A DNA stretch of 64,000 nt from Caproiciproducens faecalis (GTDB lineage: Bacteria; Bacillota; Clostridia; Oscillospirales; Acutalibacteraceae): the NCBI RefSeq assembly GCF_019448085.1, contig NZ_JAGFNZ010000002.1:62001-126000 (forward strand). Direction: 5' to 3'. This document shows, one piece after another, positions 55,426-63,964 of this stretch. The position numbers and the translations under genes are program-made. How positions within the stretch are numbered: the first letter of the stretch is position 1; every line of letters begins with the position of its first letter. The notes below the pieces were generated by a model. It did not search any database and had not been told where the DNA came from. It saw only the letters and a program-made list of their open reading frames with translations.

Positions 55426-57039
55426 TTAAGAGTAGAGTTTTCGGTATTCGTTGGGCTTTAATCCAACACTTTTTGTAAAGCTCTTGGTGAAATTCTTCAG
55501 GTCGCAGTATCCCACCTGTTCACAGATGGCCGCAACAGTCGAATTGGTTTCGCGCAGAAGTTCCTTCGCCCGGTTCATGCGGATCTCAGAAAGATAATTC
55601 ACAAAATTATTGCCGGTTTCCTTTTTGAACAGCGTGCTGAAATAGGTGGGATTAAACCCGACAATTCCACTGACTTCCTCCAGGGTAATCGGCTTGCTGT
55701 AGTTTTCCTGAATATATTCCTTTGCCACACGGATCGGTTTGGTATCCGCCTGCTTTTTCTCTTCAATAATTACTTCCATGGATTCACCCACCATGACGGA
55801 CAGGTACTCAAACAGGCGGTCAACGGAGCTGCAGCGGTTCGCGTGAATGCAGAACTTCTCATAAAACTCCTGTCCGTACTGAATCTGAATCTGGTTGTTG
55901 CGGAGATGAAGCAGATACATTTCACAGACGTGCTTGACCAAAGAAAAAATTTCGGCTCCGCTCAGGTTTTCCGTCTCCAACTGCTTTTTCAGCCCGGTAA
56001 TGCAGTTCAGAACGGCGTCTTTTTTCAGAACCTCCACCGCCGCGCCCATTGTTTTGTTCAGCTCCGCCAGCAGCACGCCAACCCGCTGGGGATCCTTATG
56101 TATGGTTACGTCTTCAATCAGCCTGCCCGGTCCCTCAATCAGTCTTTGTCCCACGGCGTACCGAGCAACGCGGAAAGTTTCTTTCAGTTCGCCTGCGTCT
56201 TCCACCACGCTGCCCGCGCCCATTGTAAAATCGTGCTGTTCAAACGAGATTTTCTGCACCATCAGCTCGTCAAAAACTGCTTTGATCTGCTTGCGCACGG
56301 CCTTTCTGTTTTCCTCACTATAATTTAAAACGCAGTAGGTAATACTGTCGTCCAGATAGATTTCCATATCAAAGCACAGCTCTCTGAGCTGGCTGTTCAA
56401 TATTCTGACGATTTTCTCTTCCAGAATATGAATGGTGTTGTTATACTCATCCTCGAACCCGCAGTCGATTTTCACAGCGCAAATCTGGAACAAGCCCGGC
56501 TGAAAGTTGTAGTGATCGTTTTCATTGATCGCTTCCACCGTCAGGTCCTGCGTTGTCATTCCTTTTTTCAGCAGCCGTTCCGTAAACAGGCTTGCTCTGA
56601 GCTTATTCACGTCGTTTTTCAGACGGCGTTTCAGCTGTTCCTCATTGTTCAGCTGTTCGGTACGTTTCAGATACCGTTCGCGCATTTTATTGAGCGCGGC
56701 CAAAAAGTCATCTTTTTTAATCGGTTTTAAAAGGTAGTCGCTCACCCCGTATTTAATTGCGTTCTGCGCATATTCAAAATGATGGTAGCCGCTGATAATA
56801 ATAAAGTCCAGATCCTGATTGATGATTGTTGCGCGGCGGATCATCTCCAGTCCGTCGTAACCCGGCATCCGGATGTCCGTAATCATCAAATCCGGCAGAA
56901 GCTTCTCGATCATGTCCAGTGCTTCCACGCCATTGTGGGCGATTCCCACGATTTCCATGTCAAGCGAATCCCAGTCGATCAGCCCGCGGATTAACTGGCA
57001 CACATTTTCCTCATCGTCCGCTATAATAACCTTTATCAT
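55426..57039 (-). CDS. Response regulator, AraC-type output (YesN-like)
   Basis: A 537-residue protein with a receiver domain (residues 1-120; Asp8, Asp9 and phospho-acceptor Asp55 in MITDIRMPG), a long central region and a C-terminal AraC double helix-turn-helix (about 435-535, ITLEEVSGIVGFNPTYFSTLFKKETG). It probably activates the transporter promoter through the repeats at 52813-52841. Partner of the following kinase, 15 bases away. Confidence 0.94.
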   Translation of the reverse strand: MIKVIIADDEENVCQLIRGLIDWDSLDMEIVGIAHNGVEALDMIEKLLPDLMITDIRMPGYDGLEMIRRATIINQDLDFIIISGYHHFEYAQNAIKYGVSDYLLKPIKKDDFLAALNKMRERYLKRTEQLNNEEQLKRRLKNDVNKLRASLFTERLLKKGMTTQDLTVEAINENDHYNFQPGLFQICAVKIDCGFEDEYNNTIHILEEKIVRILNSQLRELCFDMEIYLDDSITYCVLNYSEENRKAVRKQIKAVFDELMVQKISFEQHDFTMGAGSVVEDAGELKETFRVARYAVGQRLIEGPGRLIEDVTIHKDPQRVGVLLAELNKTMGAAVEVLKKDAVLNCITGLKKQLETENLSGAEIFSLVKHVCEMYLLHLRNNQIQIQYGQEFYEKFCIHANRCSSVDRLFEYLSVMVGESMEVIIEEKKQADTKPIRVAKEYIQENYSKPITLEEVSGIVGFNPTYFSTLFKKETGNNFVNYLSEIRMNRAKELLRETNSTVAAICEQVGYCDLKNFTKSFTKSVGLKPNEYRKLYS

Positions 57040-57072
57040 CTCTTCCTCCTTCTGTCTGCGTGAAAAACGAAT

Positions 57073-57720
57073 TCAGCAAGCAAAAATTTCCGACTCGATC
57101 ACCGCACATATAAAATGGTAAACAATCAAATGATATTCCTGAATACGGTAGGTTTCCTGCGCGGGAACAATCAGGCTGTAATCGGCAATCCGGGCAATTT
57201 CGCCGCCGTCGCGCCCGGTCAGGGCAACGGATACCGCGCCCGCGGTTTTCGCCGCCATCAGCGCGTAGCCGACATTGGCCGCATTGCCGGAGGTGCTGAT
57301 TCCGATAACCGCGTCCCCCTTTTTTGCGTAGCCCATTACCTGCTGGGCATAGATCAGCTCCGGATCCACGTCATTGCTGAAAGCCGACAGCAGCGCGGCA
57401 TGAGCGTTCAGCGAAATAGCGGGAAGACCGCACTGCAGCTTTTCGGCCAGCAGTGCCCCCGCATCCCCAAAGCTTTTTTTCAGCTGATCCTGCGTTTCCG
57501 GATTCAGCGGCCTTTTCAATAGAAAACCCTTCATCAGTTCGCCGACGATATGATCCCCGTCCGCGCAGCTTCCCCCGTTGCCGCAGACCAGAAGTTTGCC
57601 GCCGTTCCGATATCCCTTCACAAGAGTCTCACAAACCTGCAGCATGGTTTCTTTCAAAGGCTGCAAATCCTGATGCAAGTTGAAAAATTCCTTACAAAAT
57701 TGCTCTGTACGTTCTTTCAT
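57073..57720 (-). CDS. SIS domain phosphosugar isomerase (GmhA-like)
   Basis: A 215-residue SIS-fold protein resembling sedoheptulose-7-phosphate isomerase (LLVCGNGGSCADGDHIVGEL, GDAVIGISTSGNAANV). The ATG at 57720 follows GGGAG at seven bases. It lies one base after the ROK kinase gene, so the pair could phosphorylate and isomerise one sugar. No other heptose pathway genes are near, so a heptose role is not supported by context. Confidence 0.85.
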   Translation of the reverse strand: MKERTEQFCKEFFNLHQDLQPLKETMLQVCETLVKGYRNGGKLLVCGNGGSCADGDHIVGELMKGFLLKRPLNPETQDQLKKSFGDAGALLAEKLQCGLPAISLNAHAALLSAFSNDVDPELIYAQQVMGYAKKGDAVIGISTSGNAANVGYALMAAKTAGAVSVALTGRDGGEIARIADYSLIVPAQETYRIQEYHLIVYHFICAVIESEIFAC

Positions 57721-57721
57721 A

Positions 57722-58699
57722 TCAATACTCCCATCCCAAATGATAACCGGCAACCATCAGACCGGCAATGTCCCCAACCGATTCGGAAAGCTGGCTGGGC
57801 AGGATTCTGCACGCTTTTCGGGCAGCGGGAAGCGTTTCCCGCTCGATTACTTTCCTTGTACTGGGCCAGATTTCCTCGTAGTTCCGTACAAAAATGCTTC
57901 CGATCACAATGCACTCCGGGTTAAGGATGTCCATCAGAACGGACAAACCTTTTCCGAGCTGCAGACCAACCCGCTTTAAAACTTCCAGCGCCAGCGGATC
58001 GCCGTTTTTCGCCGCTGCTCCGACCTTTGCTGCCGTTATTTCGCCGAGCTCCCCGATGCTGCCGCAAAGAGCGGGTCTATGCCCCATCTGAAATTCTTCC
58101 CGCAGCATGGACTGTGCCAGCTGGGCAATTCCCCCGCCGCTGCAGAAGCCCTCAAACGACCCCATTTTCCCATAGCCCGCCGGACCGTAGTCAGACAGCC
58201 GAATATGGCCGATTTCCCCCGCCATGTCACCGGCGCCTGCATACAGGCGGTTGTCGAGAATCAGGCCCGCCCCCAGCCCGGTGCCAAAGGTGATAAAGAC
58301 CATATTGGACGTCCCTTTTCCCGCGCCCAGCTTCCATTCCGCTAGGGCACAGGCGTTGGCGTCGTTGCAAAGCCACGCGGGAATCCCGGTTTCCCGCTGA
58401 AAATACTCGGTAACGGGAATCCTGTCCCAGCCCGGCAAATTCGGAGGGGAAAGGATGATCCCTTTTCCGCTGTCCAAAGGTCCCCCGCAGCTGATTCCGA
58501 TTCCCGCTATTTTCTGTCCGTTTCCTTTTTCCAGGCAGGATTTTACATCCTGCGCCAAAGCTTCCAGCATTTGGGCCGGGGAATACTCCGCTGTTTTTCT
58601 GACCTTGCACTTATGCAGGACAGCGGCGCTGCTTTCCGTTACTTCCCCCAGATTCACGGCGCATTTTGTTCCTCCGATATCGATGCCTATCGCCAGCAT
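57722..58699 (-). CDS. ROK family sugar kinase
   Basis: A 325-residue ROK kinase: GIDIGGTKCAVNLGE as the phosphate loop, LCNDANACALAEWKLG with the catalytic Asp, and FGTGLGAGLILDN. The usual CxCGxxGCxE zinc motif is replaced (GKMGSFEGFCSGGG), which sets it apart from the ROK kinase at 48023-49012. The ATG at 58699 has GGGAGG upstream. First gene of the isomerase-regulator-kinase operon. Confidence 0.88.
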   Translation of the reverse strand: MLAIGIDIGGTKCAVNLGEVTESSAAVLHKCKVRKTAEYSPAQMLEALAQDVKSCLEKGNGQKIAGIGISCGGPLDSGKGIILSPPNLPGWDRIPVTEYFQRETGIPAWLCNDANACALAEWKLGAGKGTSNMVFITFGTGLGAGLILDNRLYAGAGDMAGEIGHIRLSDYGPAGYGKMGSFEGFCSGGGIAQLAQSMLREEFQMGHRPALCGSIGELGEITAAKVGAAAKNGDPLALEVLKRVGLQLGKGLSVLMDILNPECIVIGSIFVRNYEEIWPSTRKVIERETLPAARKACRILPSQLSESVGDIAGLMVAGYHLGWEY

Positions 58700-58811
58700 T
58701 CTGTTTCCTCCCGTTCGATTAACATCCTCCTCCGGCACATTTTTACCGGAGGGATTTTCCCTGTTTCATTCCGGAATGATCCCTCATTCACAGCCCTTTT
58801 CATACTCTCCT

Positions 58812-58840
58812 AGTATATTCTCATATAATATCATTTTCAA
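58812..58840 (-). promoter_or_regulatory. Promoter of the ROK-SIS-two-component operon
   Basis: TTGAAA (58835-58840), 17 bases, TATACT (58812-58817) on the minus strand. The 58700-59015 gap holds this and the opposite promoter at 58951-58979; I see no gene in it. Confidence 0.65.
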
Positions 58841-58950
58841 GAAACAAAGTTGCAGCGCCCCACTGAAACGGCGCAGTACTCCAGCGCGGTTCCTATCCGG
58901 AAAAGGCTGTGTCAAATCTTGCAAAGCGGCTTTCCCCGGAAAGTCAAGCC

Positions 58951-58979
58951 TTGTATCGTACGAATATTTCAGGTATAAT
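58951..58979 (+). promoter_or_regulatory. Promoter of the 147-residue unknown gene
   Basis: TTGTAT (58951-58956), 17 bases, TATAAT (58974-58979). Confidence 0.7.
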
Positions 58980-59015
58980 TATTTTTCGTGTCACATAGCG
59001 GAAAGGATTGATTCG

Positions 59016-59459
59016 ATGGACGAAATTAAAGAAATTTTTTGTGGTGACAGCTATAACCCGTTTCTCGATTACTGTGAACTTCACAACTACAAGCAGATGT
59101 CCGACCTGATAAACTGCCGGTTTGAAGAATTGCCGGAACTGATCGGCATTTCCTCCATTCTGCTCAGCCGCATCAAGGCGATCTGCATCCTTTATTTTAA
59201 AAAGCACCCGGAATGCCGTACCTTATTGAGGTCCTCAAAAGCAAAGACGAAGGCAAAAACCGCTCCCAAAACGGATGACCTGCCGGACCGTCTGCTTGTG
59301 GTTTTTCAGCAAAACGCCAACAAGCTCATCCACATTTCCGAAATTACCAAAGATCTTGGTAAAGGAGTAAAACGCAACGATATTATTCATGTGCTGGAAC
59401 ATCAGAGCTGGTGTAAAATTGTGGACGGCAGTACCTTTTTTTACTCCCCTACCGATTGA
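59016..59459 (+). CDS. Unknown 147-residue protein with possible DNA-binding C-terminus
   Basis: I do not recognise the family. The N-terminal 65 residues are helical and Cys-rich for their size (DEIKEIFCGD, FLDYCELHNYKQM) and include FEELPELIGISSILLSRI, which has a helix-hairpin-helix look. A basic Lys/Ala/Thr linker (about 75-90) precedes a C-terminal segment (NKLIHISEITKDLGKGVKRNDIIHVLE) that may be a small winged helix. The ATG at 59016 follows GGAAAGGA and a good promoter; a much longer upstream reading has no such signals. It is a single-gene unit with its own terminator. Confidence 0.6.
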   Translation: MDEIKEIFCGDSYNPFLDYCELHNYKQMSDLINCRFEELPELIGISSILLSRIKAICILYFKKHPECRTLLRSSKAKTKAKTAPKTDDLPDRLLVVFQQNANKLIHISEITKDLGKGVKRNDIIHVLEHQSWCKIVDGSTFFYSPTD

Positions 59460-59468
59460 TTCCCCGAC

Positions 59469-59497
59469 GCAGAGTGCTTTTTGCCCTCTGCTTTTTT
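59469..59497 (+). terminator. Terminator of unknown gene
   Basis: GCAGAG (59469-59474) pairs with CTCTGC (59486-59491) and is followed by six T. Confidence 0.75.
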
Positions 59498-59513
59498 CTT
59501 GCACAGATGCGGA

Positions 59514-59547
59514 AAGAAAAAAAGCTCTCTCAGGTTGAGAGGGCTTT
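59514..59547 (-). terminator. Terminator of small lipoprotein gene
   Basis: Eleven-pair stem with a G-T pair around GGT (59521-59547), then a long T run on the minus strand. Confidence 0.75.
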
Positions 59548-59571
59548 CTTTGTCTAAAAAATTATATTCTT

Positions 59572-59829
59572 CTATTTGCTGGAGGTTATTGCGGAAACAG
59601 CGCCGGAAGCCTGGCTTACAAGCTCTTTTCCGCCTGATGCCACTCCGGATACAGTTCCGGTAATCTCGCTGCCCAGGTTTTTCGTGTCAGATTCCACTTT
59701 TGACACGACGCCGGAGACGGTACTATTTAAATTGGCTCCGCTGGACGCGCCCGGCAGATACCGGCAACCGGCAAATACACTTATGATGAGAATGGTTATT
59801 GCCAATAAGAAAAATATCTGTTTTTTCAT
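59572..59829 (-). CDS. Small lipoprotein of unknown function
   Basis: An 85-residue protein: hydrophobic signal peptide with lipobox VFAGC (Cys about 22), then a Ser/Gly/Val-rich tail with loosely repeated units (TVSGVVSKVES, TVSGVASGGKE, QASGAVSAITS). Probably anchored to the outer face of the membrane. AGGAGGGG precedes the ATG. No family recognised. Confidence 0.7.
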   Translation of the reverse strand: MKKQIFFLLAITILIISVFAGCRYLPGASSGANLNSTVSGVVSKVESDTKNLGSEITGTVSGVASGGKELVSQASGAVSAITSSK

Positions 59830-59883
59830 TTTGCCCCCTCCTTTCCTATTGCTATTTTCTCCATTTTTTCAAAAAAATTCAAA

Positions 59884-59912
59884 TTGACAAAATAAGAAAA
59901 GCTTGGTATGGT
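59884..59912 (+). promoter_or_regulatory. Promoter of small plus-strand gene
   Basis: TTGACA (59884-59889), 17 bases, TATGGT (59907-59912). Confidence 0.6.
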
Positions 59913-60007
59913 TATTTTGCGAAAATGAAAATATTTTGTCACATTTTGTTACTTTAAAAAAACAATTTTTCTACCGAATATATATACATATGGGGGAGGA
60001 ATGGGTT

Positions 60008-60181
60008 ATGACACTGGAAGAAATGAAAAAATTCGACAAGAAGATCAGTTCTATTCCGGAGCCGTTCGGGAAAGGCTTTCCTTCTCTTCAGCGCGTCTTC
60101 TATGAAATGTCCGTCAAAAAAGACATTGCGGAAGACGCAGTACTGCGCGAATACCTGATCTGGAAGAAAAGTAAAAGATAA
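60008..60181 (+). CDS. Small hypothetical protein
   Basis: A 57-residue charged protein (MTLEEMKKFDKKI...IWKKSKR), no signal peptide or membrane helix. The ATG at 60008 is seven bases after GGGGGAGGA; further in-frame starts lie upstream but overlap that site. Function unknown. Confidence 0.6.
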   Translation: MTLEEMKKFDKKISSIPEPFGKGFPSLQRVFYEMSVKKDIAEDAVLREYLIWKKSKR

Positions 60182-60215
60182 TCCGCCGGCAAGCCTTCCC
60201 GACGGGACCACCTCA

Positions 60216-60404
60216 TTAGGTCGGCAATTTCCCCTTCAACTTGGCGTTTTCAGTATCGTCGGAATTTTCACCTTCGTTCAAACTATGGGCATGTTCCATA
60301 GCTTCAGCTGCGCTGTTCCATTTACTCTCCTGTTGCCATGTTCCGGAAAGCGTATAGTATCCCACCGACCAAACTCCCGGTTCGGATTTTTGGTAAATAT
60401 ACAT
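60216..60404 (-). CDS. Small hypothetical protein
   Basis: A 62-residue protein with aromatic residues in the first half (YIYQKSEPGVWSVGYYTLSG) and an acidic end. A clear AAGGAG precedes the ATG. Convergent with the gene at 60008-60181. Function unknown; the first half could be a small beta-sheet unit. Confidence 0.6.
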   Translation of the reverse strand: MYIYQKSEPGVWSVGYYTLSGTWQQESKWNSAAEAMEHAHSLNEGENSDDTENAKLKGKLPT

Positions 60405-60555
60405 CTTATTTTCTCCTTTGTTATCTTAAAATGCAGACAATGCGTTATCAGTTTTTCCATATAGCCTTTGATTATTGATCGATTCTTCACCCATATTTTG
60501 TTCTCTAAAATTTCCCGCTTCAGCAAAATTTTATATTCTGATTAAAAGCACGGAT

Positions 60556-60590
60556 AAGACGCCAGTTGGTGTCTTATTTTTATTTTACAG
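60556..60590 (+). terminator. Orphan plus-strand terminator
   Basis: AAGACGCC (60556-60563) pairs with GGTGTCTT (60568-60575, one G-T pair), then ATTTTTATTTT. No plus-strand gene ends close by; it may end a long read-through or a small RNA. The rest of 60405-60820 holds only the speD promoter and a short GAAATCC/GGATTTC hairpin near 60686. Confidence 0.65.
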
Positions 60591-60762
60591 GTAATTTTTT
60601 ACAATTTGAAAGTCAGAAATTCATTCTTGGGTGAGTCCGCAGCAAGCCCTCTGAAAATGCTCTTAAAAAATTGAGGAAAACGAAGAAATCCAGAGGATTT
60701 CCAACATTTTTCAGCAGCCAATTTGACCTATTCCATTATTTCAAGATTTTTTACGAAATACA

Positions 60763-60791
60763 TTGACATTTCGAAGAATTTATCGTATTAT
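60763..60791 (+). promoter_or_regulatory. Promoter of the spermidine operon
   Basis: TTGACA (60763-60768), 17 bases, TATTAT (60786-60791). Confidence 0.75.
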
Positions 60792-60820
60792 TTATTTCAC
60801 TTTGAAAAGGAAAGGTTGTG

Positions 60821-61636
60821 ATGGTAAGGTTGGAAAATAAGCTGAAATTATACGGCTTTAACAACCTCACAAAAACACTTAGCTTCAACATCTATGATGT
60901 TTGCTATGCAAAAGGTGAGCGAGAGCAACGGAATTATATTGACTACATTGATGAGCAGTATAATTCAGAGAGATTGACCAATATTCTCTGTGACGTAACA
61001 GAGATGATTGGGGCGCATGTACTGAATGTCAGCAAACAGGACTATGATCCGCAGGGCGCCAGCGTGACGATTCTGATTACGGAAGAAGCCATGCCGGAGC
61101 ATCTGGTGGATCTTTCCTGCAACCGCGGTGAAATTGACATTCTGAAAACACGGGAAACGGTGGTCGCCCATCTGGACAAAAGCCACGTTACCGTACACAC
61201 CTATCCGGAATACCATCCGGACAATTCCATTGCCACTTTCCGGGTTGACATTGACGTTTCAACCTGCGGCAAAATATCCCCGCTTAACGCACTGAAATAC
61301 CTGATCGGCAGTTTCGACTCGGACATTATTACTGCCGACTACCGTGTGCGCGGGTTTACAAGAGATGTTGACGGCAAAAAGCTGTTTCTTGACCACACGA
61401 TCACTTCGATACAGGACTACATCGATGACGAAACACTGCAGAAATACGACGCCATCGATGTGAACGTATATCAATCCAATATTTTCCACACCAAACTGCT
61501 GATTAAGGAAATTGAACTGCAGAATTATTTGTTCAACACGGACGTGCATGAAATTCCGCCGAAAGAAAGGCTGCGGATTACCAACAGCCTTCGCCGTGAA
61601 ATGATAGAAATTTTCAGCGGGGAAAATATTTATTGA
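60821..61636 (+). CDS. speD: S-adenosylmethionine decarboxylase proenzyme
   Basis: A 271-residue proenzyme of the long E. coli-type class, not the short Bacillus type. It makes decarboxylated SAM for spermidine synthesis. The self-cleavage site lies in [16 protein letters not shown], where the Ser (about residue 121) becomes the pyruvoyl group; [19 protein letters not shown] and [12 protein letters not shown] are other hallmarks. ATG at 60821 behind AAGGAAAGG; a GTG one codon earlier is possible. First gene of speD-speA-speE. Confidence 0.96.
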   Translation: MVRLENKLKLYGFNNLTKTLSFNIYDVCYAKGEREQRNYIDYIDEQYNSERLTNILCDVTEMIGAHVLNVSKQDYDPQGASVTILITEEAMPEHLVDLSCNRGEIDILKTRETVVAHLDKSHVTVHTYPEYHPDNSIATFRVDIDVSTCGKISPLNALKYLIGSFDSDIITADYRVRGFTRDVDGKKLFLDHTITSIQDYIDDETLQKYDAIDVNVYQSNIFHTKLLIKEIELQNYLFNTDVHEIPPKERLRITNSLRREMIEIFSGENIY

Positions 61637-61656
61637 GGGCAGAAGGGAAAAATACG

Positions 61657-63108
61657 ATGGATCAACTTTCACAGAACAGTGCGCCCATTTATGAGGCACT
61701 GGAACGGTACAAGGCGATGCGCGTGCTCCCTTTTGATGTTCCCGGACACAAACGCGGCAAAGGCAATCCCGAACTGACTTCTTTTCTGGGGCAGCAGTGC
61801 CTGACGGTGGACGTCAACTCCATGAAGCCGCTGGACAACCTGTGCCACCCGGTTTCCGTCATACGGGACGCGGAGCGGCTGGCCGCTGAAGCTTTCGGCG
61901 CCCGGGACGCTTTCTTTATGGTAAACGGAACAACCTCCGCCGTACAAAGCATGATTATGAGCGTCTGTAGGGCGGGGGATAAAATCATCATGCCGAGGAA
62001 TGTTCACCGCAGCGCGATCAACGCATTGGTCATCAGCGGTGCGGTTCCGGTTTATGTAAACCCCGGCATCAACAAAGAGCTGGGAATCCCGCTGGGAATG
62101 TCCCTTGAGGATGTTGAAAAGGCCATACTGGAAAACCCCGACGCCAAGGCGGTGCTGGTGAACAACCCGACCTACTACGGAATCTGTTCCGATCTTCGCG
62201 CGATTACAGAACTGGCGCACCGGCACAACATGGCGGTGCTCGCCGACGAAGCGCACGGCACCCATTTCTATTTCAACGAGGGCTCCCCTGTTTCCGCTAT
62301 GGCGGCAGGAGCGGACATGGCCGCCGTGAGTATGCATAAAACCGGAGGGTCTCTGACCCAGAGCTCCCTTCTGCTGTCCAACGGCAGAATCAGCGGAGGA
62401 CGCGTCCGCCAGATCATCAATCTGACGCAGACAACCAGCGGTTCCTATCTGCTGTTGTCGTCTCTGGATCTTTCACGCCGCAATCTGGCGCTGAGAGGAA
62501 AAGAAATGTTCCGGGAAGTCTGTTCTCTTGCGGAATACGCGCGCACGGAAATCAATAAAATCGGCGGATACTACGCCTTTTCCAAAGAACTTATCAACGG
62601 CGGCACGGTTTATGATTTCGACATCACCAAGCTTTCGGTGCATACGCGCAACATTGGCCGCGCGGGCATTGAAGTTTACGACATTCTTCGGGATGAATAC
62701 AGCATCCAGATTGAGTTTGGGGACATCGGGAACATTCTTGCCATCATCTCTGTCGGGGACAATCTGTTCGCGATCGAGCGGCTGGTCTCGTCCCTTTCCG
62801 AAATTAAAAGGCTCTGTTCCAAGGATCGCGCCGGCATGTTTGACCACGAATATATCAATCCGGAGGTTATGATGACGCCCCAGGAGGCGTTTTACGCAGA
62901 CAAAAGCACTCTTCCCATCCGGGAGAGCGCGGGCCGTATCTGCAGCGAGTTTGTCATGTGCTATCCGCCGGGCATCCCCATTCTTGCTCCGGGCGAACGG
63001 ATTACTGCCGAAATACTCGATTATATTGCCTACGCCAAGGAAAAAGGGTGCATATTAACCGGAACGGAAGATTTGCAAATGGAGACCATTCGGGTGGTAA
63101 AGGAGTAA
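61657..63108 (+). CDS. speA: Arginine decarboxylase (Orn/Lys/Arg decarboxylase family, short form)
   Basis: A 483-residue PLP enzyme of the aspartate-aminotransferase-fold decarboxylase family, similar in size to Bacillus SpeA. It has the N-terminal FDVPGHKRGKG, NGTTSAVQSMIM, DEAHGTHFYF and the PLP-binding Lys in VSMHKTGGSLTQSS. The ATG at 61657 has AGAAGGG upstream. Flanked by speD and speE, so agmatine production for spermidine is likely; lysine or ornithine specificity cannot be excluded from the sequence alone. Confidence 0.88.
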   Translation: MDQLSQNSAPIYEALERYKAMRVLPFDVPGHKRGKGNPELTSFLGQQCLTVDVNSMKPLDNLCHPVSVIRDAERLAAEAFGARDAFFMVNGTTSAVQSMIMSVCRAGDKIIMPRNVHRSAINALVISGAVPVYVNPGINKELGIPLGMSLEDVEKAILENPDAKAVLVNNPTYYGICSDLRAITELAHRHNMAVLADEAHGTHFYFNEGSPVSAMAAGADMAAVSMHKTGGSLTQSSLLLSNGRISGGRVRQIINLTQTTSGSYLLLSSLDLSRRNLALRGKEMFREVCSLAEYARTEINKIGGYYAFSKELINGGTVYDFDITKLSVHTRNIGRAGIEVYDILRDEYSIQIEFGDIGNILAIISVGDNLFAIERLVSSLSEIKRLCSKDRAGMFDHEYINPEVMMTPQEAFYADKSTLPIRESAGRICSEFVMCYPPGIPILAPGERITAEILDYIAYAKEKGCILTGTEDLQMETIRVVKE

Positions 63109-63112
63109 TCGT

Positions 63113-63964
63113 ATGGAATTATGGTACACGGAAGAACCTTCCGAAAACACGCGCTTTTCGGTCAGGGTAAACCGGCAGCTCTGTTCGGTGCAGACTCCGT
63201 TCCAAAGAATCGATATTCTGGAATCAGGCGAAGTCGGCCGCTTTTTAACCCTGGACGGACAGATCATGCTGACCGAAAAGGATGAATTTATTTATCACGA
63301 GATGATGGTTCATGTACCGATGGCGGTCAATCCGGGCATTCAAAACGTGCTGGTCATCGGCGGCGGCGACGGCGGCTCCGTGCGGGAGCTGACCCGCTAC
63401 GGCGGCGTGAAACACATTGACCTTGTGGAAATCGACAAAATGGTGGTGGACGCCTGCCGAGAATATCTGCCGCAGACCGCCTGCAAGCTGGACGACCCCC
63501 GGGTCACCCTGCACTTTGAGGAAGGACTGCGGTTTGTGCGGACAGAAGAAAACGCCTATGACCTGATTCTGGTAGATTCCACCGACTCTTTCGGGCCGGG
63601 AGAAGAACTTTTCACCAAGGAATTTTACGGAAACTGTTACAAGGCGCTGACTGAAAACGGCATTCTGGTCAATCAGCACGAAAATCCCTATCACGAAAAA
63701 TACGTTCATTCCATGAAGAGCGCCAATCAGCACCTGACCGATTTTTTCCCCGTCTGCAGAACCTATCTGGCGCATGCTCCGACTTACCCCTTCGAGCATC
63801 TGCTCTTCGGGTTTGCCTCTAAAAAATACGACCCGCTGGACTTTGACGCGGCGGGCTGGAACCGCCTTGGACTGCGGACAAAATACTACAATACTGATAT
63901 TCACACCGGCAGTTTTGCGCTCCCCAACGATATCCGGGAGCTTCTAGCCGGCAATGACCGATAA
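63113..63964 (+). CDS. speE: Spermidine synthase
   Basis: A 283-residue aminopropyltransferase joining decarboxylated SAM and putrescine. Motifs are LDGQIMLTEKDEFIYHEMM, the SAM-binding VLVIGGGDGGSVREL, and the catalytic Asp in ILVDSTDSFGPGE. It starts four bases after speA. The agmatinase needed to make putrescine is not in view and may follow outside the window. Confidence 0.96.
   Translation: MELWYTEEPSENTRFSVRVNRQLCSVQTPFQRIDILESGEVGRFLTLDGQIMLTEKDEFIYHEMMVHVPMAVNPGIQNVLVIGGGDGGSVRELTRYGGVKHIDLVEIDKMVVDACREYLPQTACKLDDPRVTLHFEEGLRFVRTEENAYDLILVDSTDSFGPGEELFTKEFYGNCYKALTENGILVNQHENPYHEKYVHSMKSANQHLTDFFPVCRTYLAHAPTYPFEHLLFGFASKKYDPLDFDAAGWNRLGLRTKYYNTDIHTGSFALPNDIRELLAGNDR

Noticed and set aside
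57073-57720. Assignment of the SIS protein to ADP-heptose synthesis
   Set aside because: No other heptose genes are present and the neighbours are sugar uptake and sensing genes.
58455-59015. N-terminal extension of the unknown 147-residue protein by 187 codons
   Set aside because: It overlaps the ROK kinase in antisense and lies upstream of the promoter and ribosome site that fit the start at 59016.
60278-60526. 82-codon minus-strand frame overlapping the 62-residue gene
   Set aside because: No ribosome site, whereas the overlapping frame has AAGGAG before its ATG.
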